Assembly (NCBI GenBank): GCA_024636555.1
Contig: JAGXGW010000067.1
Span: forward strand, 1-64,000
DNA from: Paracoccaceae bacterium
Lineage (GTDB): Bacteria; Pseudomonadota; Alphaproteobacteria; Rhodobacterales; Rhodobacteraceae
Length of the DNA: 64,000 bases
Reading direction: 5' to 3'
Shown in pieces: positions 24,964 to 33,863 of the stretch. A program made the translations under genes and the position numbers. The notes under the pieces are model-generated. The model was not told the origin of the DNA, made no database searches, and worked only from the letters and a program-made list of their open reading frames with translations. The number at the start of each line of letters is the position of its first letter. Within the stretch, counting starts at the first letter, position 1.

Positions 24964-25554
24964 ATGAGCCAGACCCTGACGCGGCCTGAATTGACCCTGC
25001 CGGAAGCCGAGGCGGGCGTGCTGCGCGCGGCCTATGCGGCGGCGGATGTGATCCTTGAATACGGCTCCGGCGGGTCTACCGTGATGGCCGCCGAGCTTGG
25101 CAAGCGCGTGATGTCTGTCGAGAGCGATGCGGATTGGGCGCAGATGATGCGCGACTGGTTCAACGCGAATCCACCCTCGGGCAAGGTCAGGGTGCTGTGG
25201 TCCGATATCGGCCCGACAAAAGAATGGGGCCATCCTGTCGACGAGACCAAATGGAAGCACTTCGCCCGCTATCCCCTTGAAGTCTGGGATGATCCGGCGT
25301 TTGAACATCCCGATGTGGTTCTGGTGGACGGACGGTTCCGCATGGGATGCGCGCTGGCCACGGCCTTCCGGATCAGCCGCCCCGTCACGCTTTATTACGA
25401 CGATTATGCCAACCGCGCGCGCCACCACAAGATCGAAAGCTTTCTGGGTGCGCCCGCAGAGATAACTGGGCGCATGGCGCGCTTTGACCTGACACCGATG
25501 CCTGTGCCGGCCAATAGGCTGCTGCAGGTGATCCAGATGATGACAAGACCCTGA
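24964..25554 (+). CDS. Class I SAM-methyltransferase-like protein embedded in the suf operon
   Basis: The protein has 196 aa. The motif VILEYGSGGSTVMAAELGKRVMSVESD has the shape of a class I methyltransferase motif I with the acidic end of the second strand. Later, DVVLVDGRFRMGCALATAF resembles the motif II region. Catalytic residues for a specific substrate cannot be identified and the fold could be used without methyl transfer. It lies between sufB and sufC on the same strand, a position I associate with Rhodobacterales suf loci, so a link to Fe-S assembly is possible but unproven. Confidence 0.75.
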   Translation: MSQTLTRPELTLPEAEAGVLRAAYAAADVILEYGSGGSTVMAAELGKRVMSVESDADWAQMMRDWFNANPPSGKVRVLWSDIGPTKEWGHPVDETKWKHFARYPLEVWDDPAFEHPDVVLVDGRFRMGCALATAFRISRPVTLYYDDYANRARHHKIESFLGAPAEITGRMARFDLTPMPVPANRLLQVIQMMTRP

Positions 25555-25592
25555 GCCTGAGTTTGGGTCACGGAAATACGAAAGGACTAAAA

Positions 25593-26354
25593 ATGTTGGA
25601 TATCAAGAACCTGCACGTGAAACTCGAGGAAGAGGACAAGGTCATTCTGAAGGGCGTCGACCTCAAGATCGAACCGGGCAGCGTGCATGCGATCATGGGG
25701 CCGAACGGCTCTGGCAAATCGACCCTGTCCTACGTTCTGTCCGGTCGCGCGGGCTATGAGGTCACAGACGGATCGGTGACGCTGGACGATGTGGACATCC
25801 TCGACATGGAGCCCGAAGAGCGCGCGGCGGCGGGTCTGTTTCTGGCGTTCCAGTATCCGGTCGAGATCCCCGGTGTCGGCAACATGACGTTTCTGCGCAC
25901 AGCGGTGAATGCCCAGCGCAAGGCGCGCGGGCAGGACGAAATGAGTGCGGCGGAATTCCTCAAGGTGATCCGCGAGAAGGCCAAAACCCTGCAGATTGAC
26001 GCCGATATGCTCAAGCGTCCTGTCAATGTGGGCTTTTCCGGCGGCGAGAAGAAACGCAACGAGATCCTCCAGATGGCGATGCTGGAGCCGAAGATGTGCA
26101 TTCTCGACGAGACGGATTCGGGCCTTGATGTGGATGCGATGAAACTGGTCTCCGAAGGGGTGAACGCCCTGCGCGATGCTGGCCGGTCGTTTCTGGTGAT
26201 CACGCATTACCAAAGGCTTCTGGACCATATCAAACCCGATGTCGTGCATATCATGTCCGATGGCCGCCTCATCAAGTCGGGCGGTCCGGAACTGGCGCTC
26301 GAGGTCGAGCAGAACGGTTACGCCGATCTGAAGGCAGATGCGGGAGCGGTATGA
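25593..26354 (+). CDS. sufC: Fe-S cluster assembly ATPase SufC
   Basis: SufC is an ABC-type ATPase that drives conformational change in the SufBC2D scaffold. In 253 aa it has Walker A GPNGSGKST, Q-loop FLAFQYPVEIPG, the signature SGGEKKRNE, Walker B MCILDETDSGLDVDAMK and the switch His in VITHYQRLL. The ORF track starts at 25563, but the ATG at 25593 follows AAAGGA by six bases and gives the family N-terminus MLDIKNLHVKLEE. Its stop overlaps the sufD start. Confidence 0.97.
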   Translation: MLDIKNLHVKLEEEDKVILKGVDLKIEPGSVHAIMGPNGSGKSTLSYVLSGRAGYEVTDGSVTLDDVDILDMEPEERAAAGLFLAFQYPVEIPGVGNMTFLRTAVNAQRKARGQDEMSAAEFLKVIREKAKTLQIDADMLKRPVNVGFSGGEKKRNEILQMAMLEPKMCILDETDSGLDVDAMKLVSEGVNALRDAGRSFLVITHYQRLLDHIKPDVVHIMSDGRLIKSGGPELALEVEQNGYADLKADAGAV

Positions 26355-27649
26355 TGGCGCGGGCTGATCTGAAAAAAGAAAAGCATGAGGCGACTGAGGC
26401 GCGGATCTCCACGCTGAACATGCCACAAGGCGGAACATGGGCGAGCATGGCGCGCAACGAGGCGCTGTCGCGTTTGCGTGGCATGGGTTTGCCCGCCCGG
26501 CGTGACGAATACTGGAAATACACCCGTCCCGATACGCTGATCCAGCAGGATGCACCGGCGGCAGCACTGTTCGACAGTCTGGAACCGGCGGTTTTCGACT
26601 CCGTCGACCGGCTGAAGATCGTTTTCGTCGATGGCGTTTTCGATGCGGCGGCCAGCGATGATCTGTCCCTGTCCGGCGTCGAGATCGATCGGCTGGAAAC
26701 CGCGGCAGCCGCCGATATCCATTGGGCCAAGGATGTTTACGGCCGTCTTGAGGCGCGCGGCCAGACGCCTGTGGCGCGCCCGCTGGCGGCGCTGAACTCG
26801 GCTTATGCCACGGACGGGATCCTGATCCGCGTCACCGGCAAGGCCGCCAAGCCGATCAGCCTGATTTATACCCATAAATCAGAGGCGTCTGATGCGATCC
26901 TGCATCACGTGATCAAGCTGGAAAAAGGTGCCGAACTGACGGTGCTGGAAAACGGTCCTGCCGCCTCGCGCTTCAACAAGGTGATGGAGGTCGAAGTCGC
27001 CGACGGGGCAAAGTTCCACCATATCCGCGCGCAGGGGCGCGACCACGAGCGCCGGGCGGCCACGCATCTGTTCACGCGGCTGGGGTCGGAAAGCCTGTTC
27101 AAATCCTTCACCCTGACCGTGAACGGCGCTTTGACCCGCAACGAGGCGGTCATCGAGTTTAGCGGCGACAATGCCGTGGCCCATATCGCGGGCGCTGCCA
27201 TGGGGGACGGGGCGTTCCATCATGACGACACGGTTTTCATCACCCATGACGCGGTGAATTGCGAAAGCCGTCAGGTCTATAAAAAGGTGCTGCGCAACGG
27301 GGCTGTGGGCGTGTTTCAGGGCAAGATCCTTGTCAAGGAAGGCGCGCAGAAAACCGACGGCTACCAGATCAGTCAGGCCTTGCTGCTCGACGATGACAGC
27401 CAGTTTCTGGCCAAGCCGGAGCTTGAGATCTATGCCGACGATGTGGCCTGTTCGCACGGCTCGACGACCGGCGCGATTGATCAGGACGCCCTTTACTATC
27501 TGCGGTCGCGCGGGGTGACCAAGAAGGAAGCAACCGATCTTCTGGTGCTGTCGTTTATGGCCGAGGCGGTGGAAGAGATCGAGGACGAATCCCTGCGTGA
27601 GGAGATCGTAACCCGGTTGACCGGCTGGCTGGAACGCAGGAGCGGCTGA
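26351..27649 (+). CDS. sufD: Fe-S cluster assembly protein SufD
   Basis: SufD is the partner of SufB in the scaffold heterodimer and is tied to iron entry. It has 432 aa, starts at either of two adjacent ATGs (26351 or 26354) overlapping the sufC stop, and shows LPARRDEYWKYTRPD at the N-terminus, the beta-helix core and the C-terminal ADDVACSHGSTTGAIDQDALYYLRSRG, with the conserved His of SufD. The stop overlaps the start of the following membrane-protein gene by one base. Confidence 0.96.
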   Translation: MMARADLKKEKHEATEARISTLNMPQGGTWASMARNEALSRLRGMGLPARRDEYWKYTRPDTLIQQDAPAAALFDSLEPAVFDSVDRLKIVFVDGVFDAAASDDLSLSGVEIDRLETAAAADIHWAKDVYGRLEARGQTPVARPLAALNSAYATDGILIRVTGKAAKPISLIYTHKSEASDAILHHVIKLEKGAELTVLENGPAASRFNKVMEVEVADGAKFHHIRAQGRDHERRAATHLFTRLGSESLFKSFTLTVNGALTRNEAVIEFSGDNAVAHIAGAAMGDGAFHHDDTVFITHDAVNCESRQVYKKVLRNGAVGVFQGKILVKEGAQKTDGYQISQALLLDDDSQFLAKPELEIYADDVACSHGSTTGAIDQDALYYLRSRGVTKKEATDLLVLSFMAEAVEEIEDESLREEIVTRLTGWLERRSG

Positions 27650-28140
27650 TGCCCGTCACCCGCGATATCGTGGCCACCTACCGGGGGCCGGGGCGCGTGG
27701 TTGCGCGACTGATGGAGGCGGGCGCGCGGGAAGACCGTGCGCTCGTCATCCTGATCGGTGCCTGCGCCGTGATGTTCGTGGCGCAGTGGCCGCGCCTGTC
27801 GCGGATCGCGCATCTGACGGAGCAGGACCTTCAGATGTTGCTGGCCGGATCGCTGTTCGGCCTGCTGTTCATTCTGCCGCTTGCCCTTTACGCTCTGGCG
27901 TTGATCAGTCACGGTCTGATCCGTCTGGTGGGGGGCAAAAGCACCGGCTTTACGGCCCGTCTGGCCCTTTTCTGGGCGCTGCTTGCGGCCAGCCCTGTGG
28001 CTTTGCTTTGGGGTTTGGTGGCAGGTTTCATCGGCGAGGGCTTGGAACTGACCCTGACCGGAGCCATTTGGATGGCTGCCTTTTTGTGGTTCTGGATTGC
28101 CGGCATGAAACAGGCCGGTTGGGGAGATTGGCGCAGATGA
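27649..28140 (+). CDS. YIP1-like membrane protein A in suf operon
   Basis: This 163-aa protein has about four hydrophobic segments (VILIGACAVMFVAQW, LLAGSLFGLLFILPLALYALALI, ALFWALLAASPVALLWGLVAGFI and GAIWMAAFLWFWIAGM). It resembles the bacterial YIP1-like family in its topology and in being paired with a second member. There are no catalytic motifs. The start overlaps the sufD stop and its own stop overlaps the next start (ATGA), so it is firmly part of the operon. A membrane role in Fe-S assembly or iron handling is conjecture. Confidence 0.7.
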   Translation: MPVTRDIVATYRGPGRVVARLMEAGAREDRALVILIGACAVMFVAQWPRLSRIAHLTEQDLQMLLAGSLFGLLFILPLALYALALISHGLIRLVGGKSTGFTARLALFWALLAASPVALLWGLVAGFIGEGLELTLTGAIWMAAFLWFWIAGMKQAGWGDWRR

Positions 28141-28721
28141 ACCTGAATGACTTGTCCACTCTTGCGATGGACACGCTGCGCGACCCGCGCACCACGGCCG
28201 GACGGCTGATCGCGCAGGACGTCGGCATGCCGGCCCTGTGGCTGGCACTTGTCCTTGCGGCGGTGCTGAACGCGCTGCTGGTCGGTGTGAACATGGAACT
28301 GTTTCCGACGGCCAGTTTTCCGCTGCCACCGATCTTCCTGAACCCGCTGGTCTATGCCGCGGTCATGGCCGCCGGTCTGGCCTTCTCGATCTTCGTGCTC
28401 ACTTGGGTGGGCGGCAAGATGGGCGGGCAGGCGCGGCTGCAAGAGGTGGCCGTTGTGCTGATCTGGCTGCAATATCTGCGCCTTGCCGCACAGGTACTGC
28501 TGCTTGTGATGACCCTTCTGATCCCGGTGCTGGCGGTGATCGCAACATTCGCGATCGCACTTTACAGTTTTTTCCTGCTGCTGACCTTTCTGGACGTGGC
28601 GCATCGCTTCGGCTCCCTGGGCAAAAGCGCGCTGGTCATTGTCTTCTCGTTTCTGGGGGTCATCTTTGCCTTATCGATGCTTCTCACCTTGCTGGGCGTC
28701 ACCACTCCTGAAATGAGTTGA
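28137..28721 (+). CDS. YIP1 family membrane protein B in suf operon
   Basis: This 194-aa protein has five or so hydrophobic stretches and the YIP1-type start MNLNDLSTLAMDTLRDPRTTAGRLIAQ, a short soluble head before the first membrane segment. The centre contains LTWVGGKMGGQARLQEVAVVLIWLQYLR, typical of the family. The ORF track over-extends to 27786; the ATG at 28137 overlaps the preceding stop. It is followed three bases later by sufS. The function is unknown, but the tight coupling argues that it is co-regulated with Fe-S assembly. Confidence 0.78.
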   Translation: MNLNDLSTLAMDTLRDPRTTAGRLIAQDVGMPALWLALVLAAVLNALLVGVNMELFPTASFPLPPIFLNPLVYAAVMAAGLAFSIFVLTWVGGKMGGQARLQEVAVVLIWLQYLRLAAQVLLLVMTLLIPVLAVIATFAIALYSFFLLLTFLDVAHRFGSLGKSALVIVFSFLGVIFALSMLLTLLGVTTPEMS

Positions 28722-28724
28722 TCC

Positions 28725-29945
28725 ATGTTTGATGTCGAAAAAATCCGCGCCGATTTCCCGATCCTGTCGCGGCAGGTGAACGGTAAGCCGCTGGTTTATC
28801 TGGATAACGGGGCCTCGGCGCAAAAGCCGCAGGTGGTGATTGATGCCATCACCCGCGCCTATAGCCACGAATATGCCAATGTGCACCGGGGCCTGCATTA
28901 CCTGTCCAATCTGGCCACAGACAATTACGAGGCCGTGCGCGGGATCGTCGCACGCTTTCTGGGAGCGGCCAGCGAGGAGGAGATCATCTTCAACTCCGGC
29001 ACCACCGAAGGGATCAACATGGTCGCCTACGGCTGGGCCATGCCACGGATGCAGGCGGGTGACGAGATCATCCTGAGCATCATGGAGCATCACGCCAATA
29101 TCGTGCCGTGGCATTTCCTGCGCGAACGGCAGGGTGTGGTGATCAAATGGGTGGATGTGGACAGCACCGGCGCGCTGGACCCTGCCAAGGTTCTCGCGGC
29201 GATCACCCCGCGCACCAAGCTGATCGCGGTCACGCATGTGTCGAATGTGCTGGGCACCGTCGTGGACGTCAAGGCGATCTGCGACGGCGCACGCGCCAAG
29301 GGCGTGCCGGTACTGGTCGACGGCTCGCAGGCGGCGGTGCATATGCCGGTGAACATGCAGGAGATCGGGTGCGATTTCTACGCGATCACGGGGCACAAGC
29401 TCTACGGTCCGTCCGGTTCTGGCGCGATCTATGTCCGCAAGGAACGTATGGCCGAAATGCGCCCCTTCATCGGCGGCGGTGATATGATCCGCGAGGTGAC
29501 GCGCGACAGCGTCACCTATAACGATCCGCCGATGATGTTCGAGGCGGGCACGCCCGGTATCGTGCAGACCATCGGGTTGGGGGTCGCGCTGGAATATATG
29601 ATGGGTCTGGGGATGGAAAACATCGCCGCCCACGAGAAAGGCCTGCGCGATTATGCCCGCACCCGGCTGGACGGGCTGAACTGGATCTCGGTGCAGGGCA
29701 CCACGCCGAACAAGGCGGCGATCTTCTCGTTCACGATGGACGGGGCCGCGCATGCGCATGATATCTCGACCATTCTGGACAAGAAGGGTGTCGCGGTGCG
29801 CGCGGGCCAGCATTGCGCGGGGCCGCTGATGGAGCATATGGGCCTGAACGCGACCTGCCGCGCCTCGTTCGGGGTGTATAATACCGAGGCCGAGGTGGAT
29901 GTGCTGATCGACGCGCTGGAACTGGCGCATGACCTGTTTGCCTGA
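28725..29945 (+). CDS. sufS: Cysteine desulfurase SufS (class II)
   Basis: SufS provides sulfur to the SufBCD scaffold. In 406 aa it has [35 protein letters not shown], the PLP lysine in [19 protein letters not shown] and the class II active-site loop [18 protein letters not shown], where Cys is the persulfide carrier. No SufE or SufU partner, SufA carrier or SufT/DUF59 gene follows. Instead the operon ends at a strong hairpin and a tRNA, so these partners must be encoded elsewhere. Confidence 0.97.
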   Translation: MFDVEKIRADFPILSRQVNGKPLVYLDNGASAQKPQVVIDAITRAYSHEYANVHRGLHYLSNLATDNYEAVRGIVARFLGAASEEEIIFNSGTTEGINMVAYGWAMPRMQAGDEIILSIMEHHANIVPWHFLRERQGVVIKWVDVDSTGALDPAKVLAAITPRTKLIAVTHVSNVLGTVVDVKAICDGARAKGVPVLVDGSQAAVHMPVNMQEIGCDFYAITGHKLYGPSGSGAIYVRKERMAEMRPFIGGGDMIREVTRDSVTYNDPPMMFEAGTPGIVQTIGLGVALEYMMGLGMENIAAHEKGLRDYARTRLDGLNWISVQGTTPNKAAIFSFTMDGAAHAHDISTILDKKGVAVRAGQHCAGPLMEHMGLNATCRASFGVYNTEAEVDVLIDALELAHDLFA

Positions 29946-29953
29946 CAAGGCTC

Positions 29954-29993
29954 CGGCGCGCGCCAAATAGCAGTTGCGGGCGCGCGCCGTTTA
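29954..29993 (+). terminator. Terminator of the suf operon
   Basis: An eleven-base perfect stem, CGGCGCGCGCC (29954-29964) with GGCGCGCGCCG (29979-29989), is followed by TTTAT nine bases after the sufS stop. It separates the operon from the downstream tRNA gene. Confidence 0.8.
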
Positions 29994-30012
29994 TCCTATT
30001 CCGGCCCCAGAT

Positions 30013-30089
<77 letters not shown>

Positions 30090-30502
30090 AATCGTATCTT
30101 TTGCGTGCGGCGGGCTTTCCAAGGCGTTGGAAGCGGGTCAGCGCGTTGAGGTGTGAACAAGGTTCTTGATCGAGCCTCATTTCTGCCCTCCGCTCGGTGC
30201 CTTTTTGGCTGTAAACCGGTCGACATCGAGCGCCGAAACAACCCCAGAATGTATGGCCGATCACCTGCAAATTCACGCATATATTTACGGAAACCAGCGC
30301 GTTGAGCGGGTTGCGCCATCGGCTTGTGATGATTGCGCGATTTGATGCTGGCAAACGCGCCGTTCGGGTTGACATGCCCTGTCACGCGTCCCTATCCTGA
30401 CCGCAGAGCGAAACGATATTCCGCATCCTCGGAAGGGGGCCGTCTCAGGCGGTAAAAACGCGGGGCAAAATATCCGCTTTCGCCGGATAATGGGAGGATA
30501 CC
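30090..30502. other. 413-base intergenic region between tRNA-Arg and the TRAP locus
   Basis: I see no convincing gene in either strand; the ORFs in the track here use poor codons and no ribosome sites. The right half holds a plausible promoter (30369-30398) and, just before the TRAP gene's ribosome site, a small hairpin TATCCG-CTTTCGC-CGGATA (30471-30489). Confidence 0.6.
30369..30398 (+). promoter_or_regulatory. Sigma-70-like promoter of the TAXI-TRAP locus
   Basis: There is a perfect -35 TTGACA at 30369-30374, an 18-base spacer and a -10-like TATCCT at 30393-30398. It lies 105 bases before the start of the binding-protein gene, the first gene of the block. Confidence 0.5.
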
Positions 30503-31639
30503 ATGAAACAATTTTTCGCCGCTTTTGCGGCAGTCTCGCTGTCGGTCGGTGCGGTCTCGGCGAACGAGATCGAATTGCCGGGTCAGCTGTCGTGGACGGC
30601 TTACGATACCGGTTCGGCTGGCTATAACCAGGCGGTTGCCATCGGGGCCGCCCTTCAGGATGCTGTCGGGGTCAACCTGCGTGTCCTGCCGGGCAAGAAC
30701 GACGTCTCGCGCACCGAACCGCTGCGACAGGGCCGTGTGCAGTTCTCGGCCACGGGTGTGGGCGGCAGCTTCATGGCGCAGGAAGGCGCATTCGATTTCG
30801 GTGCCGAGAACTGGGGTCCGCAGCCGATCCGCGTTCTGCTGGCCAATAACGGTGGCGCGATCAACCTTGCTGTCGGCGTGGCCGGCGATCTGGGAATCGA
30901 GACCTTTGCCGATCTGCGCGGCAAGCGCGTGGCCTATATCGCGGGGGCGCCTGCGCTTAACGTCAATACCGAGGCGTACCTCGCCTATGGCGGTCTGACA
31001 TGGGATGACGTGACCCGCGTCGATTTTGGCGGATTCGGCGCAAGCTGGACCGGTCTGATCGAAAACCAGGTGGATGCGGCCTTTGCGTCGACCAACTCCG
31101 GTTCCGCCTATGAAGCGGCTGCCGGTCCGCGCGGTTTGTTCTGGCCACCGATTGATCCCGAGAACGAAGAAGGCATTGCGGCCATGCGCGAGATCGCGCC
31201 GTTCTTCATGCCTAATCTTGCCACTGTCGGCGCCAATATCGACGGCACGGACGGCTACCAGGGCGCAGGATATCCATATCCGGTGCTGATCGCGACAGAC
31301 GAGACCGAAGAGGATCTGGTCTATAACATGACCAAGGCGATGGTCGAGCTGTTCCCGGCCTATGATGGAAAATCCCCCGGTATCGGTGGATGGTCGCTTA
31401 CGCTTCAGGAAATGGAGTGGGTGGTTCCCTATCACGAGGGTGCGATCCGCTATTTCACCGAAGTCGGTGCATGGTCCGACGCGGCGCAGGCCAACAATGA
31501 TCGTCTGATCGAGCGTCAGCGGGTTCTGAAAGAGGCATGGGACGCTCTCAAGGCAGAGGCCCCGTCCGATTGGGAAGCGGCATGGTCCGAGGCCCGCCGG
31601 AAGGCACTGGCGGATGCCGGTCTGGAAGTCGTGTTCTGA
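30503..31639 (+). CDS. TAXI-family TRAP transporter substrate-binding protein
   Basis: This periplasmic binding protein of 378 aa has a cleavable signal (MKQFFAAFAAVSLSVGAVSA-NE). TAXI hallmarks are WTAYDTGSAGYNQAVAIG at the N-terminus and the body pattern RVQFSATGVGGSFMAQEG, LAVGVAGDLGIETFADLRGKRVAYI and GAPALNVNTEAYLAYGGL. TAXI proteins capture organic acids (glutamate and 2-oxoglutarate-like acids are known cases) for the TRAP permease encoded next. The substrate here is unknown. GGGAGG precedes the ATG. A terminator-like hairpin separates it from the permease, which would allow higher expression of the binding protein. Confidence 0.93.
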   Translation: MKQFFAAFAAVSLSVGAVSANEIELPGQLSWTAYDTGSAGYNQAVAIGAALQDAVGVNLRVLPGKNDVSRTEPLRQGRVQFSATGVGGSFMAQEGAFDFGAENWGPQPIRVLLANNGGAINLAVGVAGDLGIETFADLRGKRVAYIAGAPALNVNTEAYLAYGGLTWDDVTRVDFGGFGASWTGLIENQVDAAFASTNSGSAYEAAAGPRGLFWPPIDPENEEGIAAMREIAPFFMPNLATVGANIDGTDGYQGAGYPYPVLIATDETEEDLVYNMTKAMVELFPAYDGKSPGIGGWSLTLQEMEWVVPYHEGAIRYFTEVGAWSDAAQANNDRLIERQRVLKEAWDALKAEAPSDWEAAWSEARRKALADAGLEVVF

Positions 31640-31651
31640 TCGACACATAAC

Positions 31652-31692
31652 AAAAGGGTCCGGCCGGTGCAGTTGCGCGGGCCGGGCCTTTT
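31652..31692 (+). terminator. Hairpin between TRAP binding protein and permease
   Basis: AAAAGGGTCCGGCC pairs with GGCCGGGCCTTTT around a 14-base loop, 13 bases after the stop and ending in a short T-run. It is a partial terminator or 3' stabiliser that would favour the binding-protein message over the permease. Confidence 0.7.
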
Positions 31693-31786
31693 GATGTTTG
31701 CCTGATACTCCCCGCTGACTGTCCGGGAGGCCGCAACCGGCCTTGCGACACACAGCCAACTGACCCCATCCCATCAAGGAATTCCC

Positions 31787-33802
31787 ATGAGCGTTGATCC
31801 CAAGGTTGACCCGAAGTCTCCGGCGGCGAAAGGTATCCCGACTTATGATCAGGTTGCCATTGACGGCTCCAGCCCCGCCGAGCGTATCAGCGGCGTCGCG
31901 CGATGGGTCGTGATGGGCGGCACGCTGGCAGGGCTGGTTCTGGTGGTCAATCAGCTGTTCAACCTGCAGGCCTTCGGGATCGTGCTGATTGACGGGCGCT
32001 ACCTTTATATCCTCGGTGGTCTGTTTCTGGCGCTGAGCTTTCTCATTTTCCAGTTGAAGGGTGGCAAAGGCGGCAAGCCGATGCTCATCGACTGGGCCTT
32101 GTTCGCGCTTTCCTTGGGTTGCACGGTCTATCTCAGCAATACCGCGCAGCAGAACCTGTCACAGGGCTGGGAATATGCGCCACCGCAGACGGCGCAATAT
32201 GTTGCGGTCCTGTTTTTCGTGCTGGTGCTGGAAGCCACGCGCCGGGCGGGCGGTCTTGTGCTGTTCACCATCGTGACGATTTTCGCATTCTACCCGACTT
32301 TCGCAGGCCATGTGCCCTCACCGCTGACCGGCTTTCAAAGCACGTTCATGCAGACGGTACCCTATCACATCTACTCGTCCGAGAGCAGTTTCGGCATCCC
32401 GATGAAAGCCTTCGGCGGTGTGGTGATCGGCTTCATCCTGTTCGGTGCCGTGCTGCAACGCACGGGCGGCGGGCAGTTCTTCAACGATCTGGCGCTTGGC
32501 CTTGTGGGAGGCTACCGCGGTGGCGCGGCGAAAGTCTCGATCTTCGCCAGCGGCTTCATGGGCTCGATGTCCGGCTCCGTCATCTCGAACGTGCTGACCA
32601 CGGGGGCGGTGTCGATCCCCGCCATGCGCAGAACCGGGTTTTCCGCCAAGACCGCCGCCGCGACCGAGGCTGTCGCCTCCACGGGTGGCGTGTTGATGCC
32701 GCCGATCATGGGGGCGACGGCCTTTATCATGGCCTCGTTCCTGTCGCGGCCCTATATCGATATTGCCCTTGCGGCGGCCATTCCGAGCATTCTGTTCTAC
32801 TGGGGCCTGTTCACCCAGATCGACGCCTATTCGGCCAAACGCGGGTTGCGTGGCCTGCCCAAGCCCGATCTGCCCGTCCTGCGTCAGGTCATGAAGGACG
32901 GCTGGCCCTATATCTTCGTCTTTGCGCTGCTGCTCTTCATGATGATCGGTCTGCGCCGCGAGACATCGGCGCCGTTCTACGCGACCGTGCTTTTGCTGGT
33001 GGTCAACCAGTTCCGCGCGAGCCACCGTCTGGATATGCAACGCCTCAGCAACATGATTGTCGGCGTGGGCATGGGACTGGCCGAACTGACAGCCATCCTG
33101 CTGGGTGTGGGCCTGATCGTGGGGTCGTTCTCGGCCACCGGACTGGCGGGCACATTGGTCAATGATCTGGTCTTCATCGCCGGTGACGACACGCTGATCC
33201 TGTTGCTGATGGGGGCGATCACCGCCTTTGTCTTCGGCATGGGGATGACCGTCACGGCCTGTTACATCTTTCTGGCCGTCGTGCTGGCCCCCGCGCTGGA
33301 AGCGGGCGGGCTGAACACCCTCGCAGTGCATCTGTTCATCCTCTACTGGGGCATGGTCAGCTTCATCACGCCGCCTGTGGCTTTGGGGGCTTTTGCCGCC
33401 TCGAGCATGGCCGGATCGAACCCGTTCGCAACCGGCGTCGAGGCCATGCGTCTGGGGGGTGTCATCTACATCATGCCGTTCTTCTTCGTCCTCAACCCCG
33501 CCCTGATCGGACAAGCTCCTGCTTGGGAGGTGATTGTCGCGACCTCTTGCGCCTTGGTCGGGATTGCCATGATCTCGTCCGCGCTGCAGGGCTACGTCAG
33601 CCTTGTTGGCCCGATCAGGGGGGTGTTTGCGTTGCCGCTCAGGATCATGATGTTCTTCGGCGGCATGTTGATCGCCAAGCCCAAGACGGAACTTCTGGAC
33701 TTGAACTATGGCGAGTCCTTCCTGTTGGGGGCTGCGGTCTGTGCCTTGCCGATGTTCGTTGCATGGCGCGCGCGGCATGACCACACGCCAAGCCCGGCAT
33801 GA
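31787..33802 (+). CDS. TRAP transporter fused permease (small plus large subunits)
   Basis: This 671-aa polytopic membrane protein combines the four-helix small subunit (VVMGGTLAGLVLVVNQLFNLQ, YLYILGGLFLALSFLIFQL) with the 12-helix DctM-like large subunit (FGAVLQRTGGGQFFNDLALGLVGGYRGGAAKVSIFASGFMGSMSGS, then TGGVLMPPIMGATAFIMASF). Fused permeases are the normal partner of TAXI binding proteins and use a sodium gradient. An AAGGAAT site precedes the ATG at 31787. Downstream, the acyl-CoA synthetase follows after 61 bases on the same strand. Confidence 0.95.
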   Translation: MSVDPKVDPKSPAAKGIPTYDQVAIDGSSPAERISGVARWVVMGGTLAGLVLVVNQLFNLQAFGIVLIDGRYLYILGGLFLALSFLIFQLKGGKGGKPMLIDWALFALSLGCTVYLSNTAQQNLSQGWEYAPPQTAQYVAVLFFVLVLEATRRAGGLVLFTIVTIFAFYPTFAGHVPSPLTGFQSTFMQTVPYHIYSSESSFGIPMKAFGGVVIGFILFGAVLQRTGGGQFFNDLALGLVGGYRGGAAKVSIFASGFMGSMSGSVISNVLTTGAVSIPAMRRTGFSAKTAAATEAVASTGGVLMPPIMGATAFIMASFLSRPYIDIALAAAIPSILFYWGLFTQIDAYSAKRGLRGLPKPDLPVLRQVMKDGWPYIFVFALLLFMMIGLRRETSAPFYATVLLLVVNQFRASHRLDMQRLSNMIVGVGMGLAELTAILLGVGLIVGSFSATGLAGTLVNDLVFIAGDDTLILLLMGAITAFVFGMGMTVTACYIFLAVVLAPALEAGGLNTLAVHLFILYWGMVSFITPPVALGAFAASSMAGSNPFATGVEAMRLGGVIYIMPFFFVLNPALIGQAPAWEVIVATSCALVGIAMISSALQGYVSLVGPIRGVFALPLRIMMFFGGMLIAKPKTELLDLNYGESFLLGAAVCALPMFVAWRARHDHTPSPA

Positions 33803-33863
33803 GCCTTGCGCCCGCGCTCTCCGCACAGATCAGCACCAACACACCAAGACCCGGAAGACACGT

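Noticed and set aside
30090-30502. tRNA-Arg 3' flank as an integration (attachment) site for a mobile element
   Set aside because: No integrase, no duplicated tRNA 3' end and no change in gene content; the following genes look native.
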